Counted from the stretch's first letter, positions 1-7,327 are shown. The stretch is 10,898 nucleotides of DNA from Holophagaceae bacterium (GCA_003158505.1 PMJK01000066.1:10497-21394), one strand, 5' to 3'. The notes: generated by a model from the sequence alone, not told the origin. A program made the numbers and translations.

Positions 1-182
1 CCTTCCTTGCGGTGCATCCTGCCTAGCTTCATCGCGGCCTCGTCGGGGTTTCGTTAGGCACTCTAAGTGATGTGATTCCGTCGCCTTCCTGGCAAGGCTA
101 CACTGGCTCCAGACAAAAGCCCTGCCGGCTCAGAACGCTGAGAAACTAGGATCCCGGCGGAGCACTGTGGAAAGGGGCAGGC
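1..182. other. Upstream region of the malic enzyme gene, no gene seen
   Basis: I see no convincing gene here. The open frame on the opposite strand runs deep into the malic enzyme gene and is a shadow. A 6-base inverted repeat (TGCCTA at 20-25, TAGGCA at 55-60) flanks a 29-base spacer, which is too weak to interpret. A direct repeat GTGATGTGAT lies at 67-76. The best -10-like hexamer is TACACT (99-104), but 17 bases upstream there is only TTCCGT, a poor -35, so I do not call a promoter. Confidence 0.4.
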
Positions 183-1910
183 ATGAAGACGTTCGCGTTC
201 AAGATCGACCCATTGACCGGTGAGGACTACTACGAGGTCTATACCCGGGGTCGGCAGCTGCTGAGTGATTCGCTCCTCAACAAGGCCTCCGCCTTCAAGA
301 AGGAGGAGCGGCTCAGCCTGGGGATCGACGGCATGCTGCGGTCCGGGATCTCCAAGCTGGACTCCCAGGTGAGCCGGGCCTACGAGGCCTACCAGCGCAA
401 AACCGAAGATCTGGAGCGCTTCATCTACCTGGGCGGCCTCCAGGATCGCAACGAGACCCTGTTCTACCGCCTGTTGATCGAGCATCTGGAGGAGATGGTA
501 CCTATCGTCTATACCCCGACGGTCGGGCAGGCCTGCATGCAAATGAGCCATATCCAGCGGCGCTATCGGGGCATCTACATCACGCCCGACAACATCGCCA
601 ACATCGACCAGATCTTCAATGGGCTTTCCCAGCCTCAGGTGAACCTGATCGTGGTGACGGATGGCGAGCGCATCCTTGGTCTGGGTGATCTCGGATCCGA
701 CGGCATGGGCATCTCAATAGGCAAGGTAAGCCTCTACGTCGCCATCGGAGGCGTGCACCCCGCCGTATGTCTGCCGGTCTGTCTGGACGTCGGCACCAAC
801 AACCCACGACTGCTCGAAGATCCCCTCTACCTGGGCATCCGGCGGCCCCGCCTGCGAGGCGCCGACTACGAGGAAATGGTGGAGAAATTCATCCTCGGCG
901 TGAAGCGCAACTTCCCCAGCGCCCTCCTGCAATGGGAAGACTTTGCCAAGCAGACCGCCTTCACGAACCTCGAACGCTACCGGGAGCGCATCCTCTCCTT
1001 CAACGATGATATCCAGGGCACGGGATCCACGGCCTTGGCGGCCCTGATGACGGCCATGCGCATCAAGAAGAGCCGTTTCAAGGACGAACGCTACGTCATC
1101 GTAGGGATGGGCCAGGCCGGTACCGGCATCGCCACGAACATTCGCGCCATGCTGAAAGCGGAGGGCCTTTCTGACGAGGAGGCGCGCAAACACATTTTCG
1201 CCGTCGATATGCAGGGACTGCTGATCGAAGGGGATCCGCTGCTGGAGGGTCCGCAGGAGCCGCTAGCCCAGCGCCACGCGACATTGGAGGGCTGGAACCT
1301 GGACGACCCCAGCCGCATCGGCCTTCAGGATGTGGTCAGGAATGCTCATCCCACGGTGCTCATCGGCGTCACCGCCCAGCCCGGCCTCTTCAATGAGGCG
1401 ATCCTCGCGGAAACAGCCAAGCACTCGGAGCGACCCATCGTGCTGGCGCTGTCCAACCCCACACACAAGAGCGAGTGCACACCGGAGGCGGTCTGGAAGG
1501 CCACGGACGGGAGGGGCCTGGTGGCCACTGGCAGCCCATTCGCGCCCATGAATTGGAATGGCAGGACCCTTCAGGCCTCGCAGTGCAACAACATGTACGT
1601 CTTCCCTGGCGTGGGGCTTGGTGCCCTTGTGTGCAAAGCGTCCCGAGTGACCAACAGCATGTTCCTCGCCGCCAGCAGGGCCATCAGTGCCTTCGTGACG
1701 CCAGAGCAGGAGGCCCTGGGGCTGCTGCTGCCGGAGATGAAGGACATCCGTCAGGTATCGGCTGCCGTGGGCAAGGCCGTGGGCATCGCGGCTCGGGATG
1801 CAGGCCTGGGTCGGCTGCTGGATGATGACCAAATCGAGGCCATCGTGACCAAGGCCCAGTGGTTTCCCAAGTACGCCTCCTATCGTCCTGGAGTGAGTCG
1901 CCACGATTGA
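183..1910 (+). CDS. NAD-dependent malic enzyme (oxaloacetate-decarboxylating type)
   Basis: Cytoplasmic malic enzyme converting malate to pyruvate and CO2 with reduction of NAD, linking the TCA cycle to pyruvate. At 575 residues it has the length of the large SfcA/MaeA and eukaryotic-like family, not the short MaeB type. Visible motifs: VYTPTVGQAC with the catalytic Tyr110; GKVSLYVA with the catalytic Lys181; the metal ligands in WEDF (Glu252, Asp253) and NDDIQGT (Asp276); the Rossmann loop GMGQAG (308-313); ALSNPT around Asn425; and CNNMYVFPG near 468-476. These residues are known from the family and all are present, so the enzyme should be active. The ATG follows a purine-rich AAAGGGGCAGGC, whose GGGG is well spaced as a ribosome binding site. 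It appears monocistronic, with a terminator about 135 bases downstream. NAD preference is inferred from family resemblance; the gene could be named maeA or sfcA. Confidence 0.96.
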   Translation: MKTFAFKIDPLTGEDYYEVYTRGRQLLSDSLLNKASAFKKEERLSLGIDGMLRSGISKLDSQVSRAYEAYQRKTEDLERFIYLGGLQDRNETLFYRLLIEHLEEMVPIVYTPTVGQACMQMSHIQRRYRGIYITPDNIANIDQIFNGLSQPQVNLIVVTDGERILGLGDLGSDGMGISIGKVSLYVAIGGVHPAVCLPVCLDVGTNNPRLLEDPLYLGIRRPRLRGADYEEMVEKFILGVKRNFPSALLQWEDFAKQTAFTNLERYRERILSFNDDIQGTGSTALAALMTAMRIKKSRFKDERYVIVGMGQAGTGIATNIRAMLKAEGLSDEEARKHIFAVDMQGLLIEGDPLLEGPQEPLAQRHATLEGWNLDDPSRIGLQDVVRNAHPTVLIGVTAQPGLFNEAILAETAKHSERPIVLALSNPTHKSECTPEAVWKATDGRGLVATGSPFAPMNWNGRTLQASQCNNMYVFPGVGLGALVCKASRVTNSMFLAASRAISAFVTPEQEALGLLLPEMKDIRQVSAAVGKAVGIAARDAGLGRLLDDDQIEAIVTKAQWFPKYASYRPGVSRHD

Positions 1911-2044
1911 TTTTCTCGAATTTCCCCTTGAGGGAGGCCGGCCTCGGCCTAGCTTATGGGATCGGGAAGAGATCCTCTTTCCTCCCACGGGGCGACCGTT
2001 TCCGCCAGCCCCTTCCGGTCCAGGTAACTGGGACCGAGACTTCC

Positions 2045-2070
2045 GGGCACCCTTCGGGGTGCCCCTTTCT
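2045..2070 (+). terminator. Rho-independent terminator downstream of malic enzyme
   Basis: A perfect 8-base stem, GGGCACCC (2045-2052) and GGGTGCCC (2057-2064), closes a TTCG loop as C-UUCG-G, the exceptionally stable tetraloop. It is followed by CTTTCT, a modest T tract. It lies about 135 bases after the malic enzyme stop. A second, weaker hairpin (CGGTCC 2016-2021, GGACCG 2031-2036) lies just before it. Confidence 0.75.
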
Positions 2071-2156
2071 GTCTGCGGGCTCCAGGCTTGCGCACACTCC
2101 CCGCTCCCCGCGCTACAGCCAAGTAGAGCCAAGCCATGGTTTTCTTCGAGGGCACG

Positions 2157-2179
2157 AAAAAGCCCGGCAGTGCCGGGCT
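2157..2179 (-). terminator. Rho-independent terminator for the 66-residue ORF
   Basis: Read on the minus strand, a perfect 8-base stem (AGCCCGGC and GCCGGGCT, 2161-2179) with a 3-base loop is followed directly by five T residues (2161-2157). It sits about 25 bases past the stop of the small minus-strand ORF. This supports transcription of that strand and marks the end of the minus-strand gene series. Confidence 0.8.
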
Positions 2180-2204
2180 CTGGAATGAGGAGATGAAAAT
2201 CGAC

Positions 2205-2405
2205 TCAGGCAGCAGCGATGCGACGGCTCCGGTGCATGACCTCCGCCTCCAACTCTGCCTCAAGGGCCTGGACCTGGCGGAGCACAGCAAGGCTTCGGGG
2301 TGAGCTGCTCATCTGGCGCTCCAACAGATTGAAGACCTCATGCAACCGTTCGGCAGTGGTCCAGAAGGCCGGGTTATGCTGTCGGGCGGCGGTGTCCAGA
2401 TGCAT
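2205..2405 (-). CDS. Small hypothetical protein, 66 residues, predicted helical
   Basis: I do not recognise this protein. It is a 66-residue, charged, Leu/Glu/Arg-rich sequence likely to form helices: residues 16-31 (TTAERLHEVFNLLERQ) and 37-62 carry regular hydrophobic spacing and look amphipathic, possibly a short coiled coil. There is no signal peptide, membrane segment or Cys/His metal motif. Evidence that it is real: a GGAG five bases before the ATG, a strong terminator just after the stop on the same strand, and its own 166-base upstream region with palindromes. The frame stays open upstream to a TGA at 2474-2472 but offers no ATG or GTG, so ATG at 2405 is the best start. It lies downstream of ruvC but is probably transcribed separately. 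The call rests on context, not on homology. Confidence 0.6.
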   Translation of the reverse strand: MHLDTAARQHNPAFWTTAERLHEVFNLLERQMSSSPRSLAVLRQVQALEAELEAEVMHRSRRIAAA

Positions 2406-2571
2406 GGGGGCTCCATTGGCTTGCTGGACATCATGATCATGTTTGCTGGTGACGTAGGCCAGTGATAGGCATCACAAGAAATGTCATGAGTTACAGATGT
2501 TTTGTCACAATTGGCGTGACAATTTGAGAAGCCCTTGAAAAACATGACGTTGAGGTCGTCCATAGGGCTGA
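2406..2571 (-). promoter_or_regulatory. AT-richer control region before the small ORF, with two palindromes
   Basis: This 166-base gap between the ruvC stop and the small ORF is visibly richer in A and T than its surroundings. It contains GTGAT-AGGC-ATCAC (2462-2475), which on the minus strand reads TGTGA-N6-TCACT, close to the Crp consensus TGTGA-N6-TCACA. It also contains TTGTCAC-N7-GTGACAA (2502-2522), a perfect 7-base inverted repeat. A weak half-related pair, TGTCA and TTACA, sits between them (2482-2495). I infer a promoter serving the 66-residue ORF. No clear -35/-10 pair could be fixed. Confidence 0.45.
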
Positions 2572-3066
2572 TCAAGCTCTCCGAGTAGCCAGAAGATGAC
2601 CGATGGCCACGGCTGCCGCATCCGCCGCATCGGCAGCGAGAGGCTCCTTCAGATTCAGCAAGGTCATCACCATCCTGCCGACCTGGCCCTTGTCAGCCCA
2701 ACCGTAACCACTGACCGCCTTCTTCACCTGCATGGGGTTGTAGTCGCCCACGGGAAGCCCATGCAGCGCGGCAGTCAGCAGGATCCCGCCGCGGATCTGT
2801 CCCAGTTTCAGGGCCGTGGCGGCATTCTTTTCTACGAACGGAGATTCCACGGCCATGAACCCCGGGGTGTGGGCGGCGATGGCCTCCGCCAGCCGTTCGT
2901 GGATGCGCAAGCACCGTTGATCAAAGTCCGCCCCCCGGGGGCTGCGGATGACCCCCGCCTCCACCAGGGACATCCGGGATCCGAAACGTTCCACGACGGC
3001 CCACCCGCAGGCCAGGGAACCGGGGTCCACGCCCAGGCAACGGACCGGCGACGGCGCGACGATCAT
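2572..3066 (-). CDS. ruvC: Crossover junction endodeoxyribonuclease RuvC
   Basis: RuvC is the Holliday junction resolvase that acts with RuvAB in recombinational repair. The 164-residue length is normal for the family. The acidic catalytic residues are all visible: Asp14 in GVDPG, Glu74 in VESPF, and Asp146 and Asp149 in AADAADAAAVAIGH, with His157 in the usual place. The region NAATALKLGQIRGG (81-94) and the segment around YNPMQVKKAVSG (109-120) are typical of the family. The ATG overlaps the RNase R stop as ATGA, implying translational coupling, and GGAAAGG lies just upstream of the start inside the rnr 3' end. ruvA and ruvB are not in this window; pairing with rnr instead of ruvAB is less usual. 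Confidence 0.95.
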   Translation of the reverse strand: MIVAPSPVRCLGVDPGSLACGWAVVERFGSRMSLVEAGVIRSPRGADFDQRCLRIHERLAEAIAAHTPGFMAVESPFVEKNAATALKLGQIRGGILLTAALHGLPVGDYNPMQVKKAVSGYGWADKGQVGRMVMTLLNLKEPLAADAADAAAVAIGHLLATRRA

Positions 3067-5426
3067 CGGCCTTTCCGTTTGCCGGTGCCCCGGATACTGC
3101 CTTTAGGTGGCTTGGGGCTGGCCTCGCGGGTCTTTCCACTCATCCCACGAGCCTTCCCCGCAGGCACCCGGGCTTTTTTCGGAGGCCGACCCTGCGGAGC
3201 GGCATCGCGTTGAGCCGACCTTCCACGTCGGGGTTTTTCCAGATCCCCCTCTCGCAGCGTCGCAGGCGCTGCGAGCAGCGGTACGAACGCAAAGGCTTTG
3301 CCATGCGAATCCTGGGCCTTGGCCTCCGTGACCCAGGCGCTGACCCGGCGCAGATCCTCATCCACGGCTGTGATTTCCGCTTCCACGGAATCGCCGATGG
3401 TGAGCACCACAGAGCCCCGTAACCCCGTGGCCTTGGTCCGGCGTTCGTCCACGAAGAAGTTGCCGCCCAGGGCCACCAGCGGGACGCCCACCTCCACGAA
3501 GGGTGAATCCAGCGTGACGAACATGACCTTGGCTGAGTATCCCTGGACGTGGCCTTTGAAACGCTGGCCGATCCTCGCCTTCATGAGGAGGCAGGTCTTC
3601 CATTTGTCGTTCTCCCGCTCGGCTTCGGTGGCCTTCTGTTCGGCATCGCTGGCACCCTTGGCCAAGACGGCGAGGTGGCTGTGGAGGCCCTCGGGCAGCG
3701 TTTGACCGCGCAGCACCTTGCGGAGCAGGCGATGCACGACGAGATCCGGGTAGCGCCGGATGGGACTGGTGAAGTGCAAGTAATCCTGGAGCGCCAGGCC
3801 CGAGTGCCCGATATTGTCGGCGCTGTATTCGGCTCTCTTCAGGCTGCGGAGCAGCAGGGTGTTGATCATGGCTTCCAGGGGCCCGCCCCGGATCTTGTCG
3901 AGCATGGCGTTGAGATGCTCGGGCGTGGGCGTCTCCTTGGCCTTGAGCAGCCCGAAGGTGCGTGCGACCTCCGCGAAGATTTCCAGTTTCAGGGCGTCCG
4001 GTTCATCGTGGATGCGGTAGATGGAGGGGATCTTCTTGCGAGTGAAGAACCGCGCCACCGTTTCGTTCGCCAGCAGCATGAACTCTTCGATCATGCGGTG
4101 GGCATCATTCCGCGGGTACCGTCGCGCATCCACAGGCCGGCCTTCGGCATCGAAAATGAATTCGGTTTCCTCCGTGTCCAGGTTCATGGCGCCGCGCCGG
4201 AGGCGCACTTGGGTGAGGCGCCGGGAGAGCACGAGCGATTCGTCCAACAGTAAGCAGAGGGCTCCTCCAAGCTCGGCCCGCTTGCGTTCTGAAAGGTCGA
4301 TGCAGGCTTCCTTCACGTCGTCATAGGTCAGTCGCTTCGCGCTGCGGATGACGCTTTCGGACAGCCGCGTAGCCACGACCTCCAGATCGGGCGAGATGGT
4401 CATCCAGGCCGTCATGGTGAGCCGGTCGACCTCCTCGCGCAGGCTGCACAGGTCGCCGCTGAGACGCTCCGGGATCATGGGGATGGCCTCGTCCGGGAAA
4501 TAGACGGAGGTGCCCCGCAGGCGGGCCTCCTCATCCAGGGGGCCACCCTCGGCCACATAGTGACTTACGTCGGCGATGTGGACGCCCAGGAGCCAGCCGC
4601 CGCCCTCGGATTTGGGCAGGACCTCAAGACTGATGGCATCATCGAAATCCTTGGCCGTGGGCGGATCCACGGTGCAGGTGAGGGTTTTCCGGAGATCTTC
4701 ACGCGGCCCCTCCGTGGGCCGCGCCCGTTGGGTCGAACCTTCGGTTCGGTGGGCCTCCGCTCCTGCTTCGGCCTCCCTGCCCTGGATCCACGCGTCGGGA
4801 ATGGCGGTGGGGAAGGGCGCCAGTTCCCGCATGACCGCATCGGGGAAGGCGATGCGCAGGTTGAACAGGGCGGCCGTGAGTTTGTTCTCGATCTTCAGGT
4901 CGGTCTTTTTCCCCAGCCGGGCCACCACGGTGCCGTGCAGTTGCTTTGCTTCAGGATCAGCGTCCAGCCTCACGCTCACGAGCTCGCCGTCCTCCGCAAG
5001 ATCGGTGGCCGGAACGGAGATGATCTGCGACAAGCGCGGTTCAAGGGGGACCACGCGCCAGCCCCAGGGTTGCTTCTGCAGGGTACCGGGCAGAGGCACC
5101 TCGCCGCGGCCCTTGACCTCTAGCACCCGGGCCTTGAGGCGGCCATCCCAGCCTTCTCCGCTGACCTCGGCGACCACACGATCGCCATGAATGGCGCCAT
5201 GGGCATCCCGCCAGTCCACCAGCAGATCCATGCCTGGGCCTCTGGGCATGCCCACGACCCTCAGGAAACCCCCGTTGCCTTCGGGATGGCCGAGGAAGGT
5301 GGCTTCAAAGCTTTCAAAAGGTCGGAGCCCGGAGGCCTGGGTTTTCGGGGTTCGAGGAGAATCCTTCCGGTCCGGGGGCCGCGACGGGGCGCGGACGGGG
5401 ATGCGGGGAGCTGAGCGACGGACCAT
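3063..5426 (-). CDS. rnr: Ribonuclease R (RNB-family 3'-5' exoribonuclease)
   Basis: RNase R degrades structured RNA processively from the 3' end. Domains in the 787 residues: a basic, Pro/Arg-rich N-terminus (1-30); cold-shock-like OB folds (about 38-175, including HGDRVVAEV); the RNB catalytic domain (about 245-570) with DPPTAKDFDD carrying Asp254, Asp260, Asp262 and Asp263, HIADVSHYV, GTSVYFPDEAIPMIPERLSG and HFTSPIRRYPDLVVHR; an S1 domain (about 618-700); and a Lys/Arg-rich tail (731-787), as common in RNase R but not RNase II. An in-frame TAA lies two codons upstream, so ATG 5426 is the earliest start; AAGG is only one base from it, a poorly spaced ribosome binding site. Residues about 216-246, between the OB folds and the RNB domain, form an extra low-complexity linker encoded by palindromic DNA. 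It follows the secreted protein gene by 33 bases and overlaps ruvC. Confidence 0.94.
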   Translation of the reverse strand: MVRRSAPRIPVRAPSRPPDRKDSPRTPKTQASGLRPFESFEATFLGHPEGNGGFLRVVGMPRGPGMDLLVDWRDAHGAIHGDRVVAEVSGEGWDGRLKARVLEVKGRGEVPLPGTLQKQPWGWRVVPLEPRLSQIISVPATDLAEDGELVSVRLDADPEAKQLHGTVVARLGKKTDLKIENKLTAALFNLRIAFPDAVMRELAPFPTAIPDAWIQGREAEAGAEAHRTEGSTQRARPTEGPREDLRKTLTCTVDPPTAKDFDDAISLEVLPKSEGGGWLLGVHIADVSHYVAEGGPLDEEARLRGTSVYFPDEAIPMIPERLSGDLCSLREEVDRLTMTAWMTISPDLEVVATRLSESVIRSAKRLTYDDVKEACIDLSERKRAELGGALCLLLDESLVLSRRLTQVRLRRGAMNLDTEETEFIFDAEGRPVDARRYPRNDAHRMIEEFMLLANETVARFFTRKKIPSIYRIHDEPDALKLEIFAEVARTFGLLKAKETPTPEHLNAMLDKIRGGPLEAMINTLLLRSLKRAEYSADNIGHSGLALQDYLHFTSPIRRYPDLVVHRLLRKVLRGQTLPEGLHSHLAVLAKGASDAEQKATEAERENDKWKTCLLMKARIGQRFKGHVQGYSAKVMFVTLDSPFVEVGVPLVALGGNFFVDERRTKATGLRGSVVLTIGDSVEAEITAVDEDLRRVSAWVTEAKAQDSHGKAFAFVPLLAAPATLREGDLEKPRRGRSAQRDAAPQGRPPKKARVPAGKARGMSGKTREASPKPPKGSIRGTGKRKGR
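4702..4748. repeat. Two perfect inverted repeats inside the rnr coding sequence
   Basis: CGCGGCCC (4702-4709) and GGGCCGCG (4716-4723) form an 8-base stem with a 6-base loop. Ten bases on, CGAACC (4734-4739) and GGTTCG (4743-4748) form a 6-base stem with a TTC loop. Together they encode RNase R residues 227-242, in the linker that joins the OB folds to the catalytic domain. Confidence 0.7.
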
Positions 5427-5459
5427 GCCTTAAGGGTACAGGCCTGGGAAGGATTCGAC

Positions 5460-6332
5460 CTACTTTCCCTTCTTGCCGGGCTTGGCTGGCGGAGCCGGGA
5501 CCCTGCCCATCAAGATGTCGAGCTGGCGCTGAACCTTCTTGTTCTCAGGGTCCAGGGTGGCGAGGCGATAGAGCCAGCGGGCCTTGCCGGCCCTGTCGCC
5601 CTGGGCCTCCATGTAGGCGGGGCTCAAAATCACGGCCTCCACCCACTTGGTCTTCTCGCCCTTGCCGGCTTTGTATTCCGCGATCTGGTCGGCTTCGCCC
5701 TTGAGCTTGTCCTCCATCACCTTGACGAGGGGATCGTAGAGCCCACTGTCACGCTTGGCTACATCCAGGTAGGTCTGGAAGAACTTCACCCACTTGGCAT
5801 CGTCCCCCACTTCTTTCTCCACTCCGAGGGCCAGATCCAGTTCCTGGCGCTCGCTGGCATCCAGGACAGTCTTGGCCTTCAGTTCCTTGATGCGGGCATC
5901 GTTCTCATCAAGCACCTGCTTGGCCCGGGCCCCTAACACGGTGTAGGAGGTGACCATCTGTGCGAAAGGTTCCTTGATGTCTGAGTAACATTCGGTGGTC
6001 AGAGCCCTGGCGGTCTTGGCGTATTCCAGGGCCTTCTCCCAGGCACCGGCGGAATCCGAGGTCTCCAGGGCCAGGTGGTTGGCTTCGGCCAGATCCAGGA
6101 AAATGCCGCAACTCTGCACCATGGCCCCGTTGTCTTTTTTGTCGAAAATCGGCATGGTCGTGGGAAGCAGGGCCTCGGCCCGCTTCATGGCCTCAGGGAA
6201 GTTCAGGTCGGCCATCAATTTGTCGATCATGGGCCGTTCGGCTTTAACGCGCTCTCCAAGGGTAGGAGCCGGGGCCTGGGCCGAAAGGGCCGCAGAAAGG
6301 AGCAGGAAAGACAGCAAGGCAGATAGGCGCAT
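5460..6332 (-). CDS. Secreted helical protein of unknown function, TPR-like
   Basis: I do not recognise a named family. The 290-residue product begins with a clear Sec signal peptide (MRLSALLSFLLLSAALSAQA, cleavage likely after AQA at residue 20) and ends in a Pro/Lys-rich tail (PAPPAKPGKKGK). The mature part is almost wholly helix-forming and charged; segments such as 38-56, 95-112 and 249-273 (AGKARWLYRLATLDPENKKVQRQLDIL) resemble tetratricopeptide-type helices. The frame extends 36 codons further upstream to an ATG at 6440, but that extension lacks protein character and would bury the signal peptide, so I start at 6332, although no good ribosome binding site is visible there. The gene precedes rnr by 33 bases and probably shares its transcript. 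A periplasmic scaffold or binding role is only inferred. Confidence 0.8.
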   Translation of the reverse strand: MRLSALLSFLLLSAALSAQAPAPTLGERVKAERPMIDKLMADLNFPEAMKRAEALLPTTMPIFDKKDNGAMVQSCGIFLDLAEANHLALETSDSAGAWEKALEYAKTARALTTECYSDIKEPFAQMVTSYTVLGARAKQVLDENDARIKELKAKTVLDASERQELDLALGVEKEVGDDAKWVKFFQTYLDVAKRDSGLYDPLVKVMEDKLKGEADQIAEYKAGKGEKTKWVEAVILSPAYMEAQGDRAGKARWLYRLATLDPENKKVQRQLDILMGRVPAPPAKPGKKGK

Positions 6333-6458
6333 CGACACGACCAGTGATGAAGGGGGAAGGCCCCGGGGGAACCCCCCATTGTTCCGGGATCCGCTGGACT
6401 TGGCTAGTCCTGCGTGTTGAGACCCTACCAGCATGAGCATAAGAAACCGTAGGCGGCG

Positions 6459-7280
6459 TCACCCCATGGTCTCGGCCATCCCCCGGATCTCGGCCTTGAT
6501 GCGTTCCATCTCTTCCCTCTCGATCTTGCGCGCGGGGACACCGCCCCAGGTTTCCCCTGCTCCCACCCGGCTTCCAGGCAGTAGCACACTCTCCGGAAGG
6601 ATGATGGCATCATCGCCGATGACCACGTCTCCCATGACACAGCAGGCCAAGCCTAGGGTGGCCCGGTGGCCCACGGAGACCGGTGCGATGACCAGATTCC
6701 CCCCGCCACCATAGTGGGCGAAGATGCGCACGCTGCCGCCCAGTGCCGCATCGTCACCGACGCTGATGAGTTGGGGGTCGCTGATGAACTCGGTATTGAT
6801 GAAGGCGTGGCGGCCGATCTTCATGCCCATGGCCTTGAGGAACCAGACCCCGAAAGGGGTGAGCGTCACGAAGGGCAGGAAAGTGAATCTCACCAGGTAG
6901 AAGAGCCCGTTGTGGAGAAACCAGGGCAGGGCGTGCAGGGTGTAGTAGCCACCCTTGAAGGGCTTCACCCGGGTGGGCAGGATCCAGTTGTACAGAGGCA
7001 CCACCACCAGCAGCACGAGACCGAAGATGAAGAAGCAGATGGCCAGAGCGAAACCCGAAATGATCCAGGGCAGGGGTCCCGGCAGGTGGATCGCCCAGAT
7101 CTGGAGGTGAGCCCAGATCCACAAGGCTGGGGCCAGGGCCAATCCCAGGGCTGTCGAAGCGAGGACGTACATCAGGAGCACCGCTATGACGTAAGCAAAT
7201 CGTGAGAAACGGCGAAGCAGCCGATCCAGCCTGTTCTTGGGCGGTGGGTTCTTGGATTGGTCCTTGGCGTAGGGTTTCAT
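6459..7280 (-). CDS. Membrane-anchored hexapeptide-repeat acyltransferase
   Basis: Probable left-handed beta-helix acyltransferase (273 residues) with an N-terminal membrane part. A basic cytoplasmic N-terminus (1-28) is followed by hydrophobic spans at about 29-56 and 70-96 and perhaps 124-146. From about 153 the sequence shows hexapeptide-type periodicity: IGRHAFINTEFIS, LISVGDDAALGGSVRIF, VSVGHRATLG, VVIGDDAIILPESVLLPGSRVGAG, ending in GGVPARKI, the usual closing of such enzymes. His189 (IFAHYGG) is a candidate catalytic residue. The layout of membrane helices plus beta-helix recalls the C-terminal domain of Pls-type nonribosomal peptide synthetases, here standing alone. The substrate is unknown: an envelope lipid, sugar or peptide acceptor is inferred. 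GGAGG lies only one base before the ATG, but no other sensible start exists. It is divergent from the GT9 gene and precedes the secreted protein gene by 126 bases. Confidence 0.85.
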   Translation of the reverse strand: MKPYAKDQSKNPPPKNRLDRLLRRFSRFAYVIAVLLMYVLASTALGLALAPALWIWAHLQIWAIHLPGPLPWIISGFALAICFFIFGLVLLVVVPLYNWILPTRVKPFKGGYYTLHALPWFLHNGLFYLVRFTFLPFVTLTPFGVWFLKAMGMKIGRHAFINTEFISDPQLISVGDDAALGGSVRIFAHYGGGGNLVIAPVSVGHRATLGLACCVMGDVVIGDDAIILPESVLLPGSRVGAGETWGGVPARKIEREEMERIKAEIRGMAETMG

Positions 7281-7310
7281 GCCTCCAGCCTAGTGGTGCC
7301 CACGAAAAAT

Positions 7311-7327
7311 AGTCGGATCATTCGACT
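7311..7327. repeat. Short inverted repeat near the acyltransferase start
   Basis: AGTCG (7311-7315) and CGACT (7323-7327) are separated by GATCATT. It lies about 30 bases upstream of the acyltransferase start, a position suitable for an operator, but the 5-base arms may be chance. Confidence 0.35.

Noticed and set aside
63..551. Minus-strand frame of 162 residues over the malic enzyme 5' end.
   Set aside because: It is antisense to a gene with strong family motifs, a common high-GC shadow with no recognisable features.
2309..2575. An 88-residue minus-strand frame between ruvC and the small ORF.
   Set aside because: It overlaps the small ORF in another frame, has unusual Met/Cys/Pro content, no domain pattern and no ribosome binding site; it covers the palindromic control region.
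3549..5190. Long plus-strand frames antisense to rnr.
   Set aside because: They mirror codon-position GC bias of rnr; no ribosome binding site, domain or terminator supports them.
6333..6440. N-terminal extension of the secreted helical protein.
   Set aside because: The added 36 residues have no protein character and would place a clear signal peptide internally.
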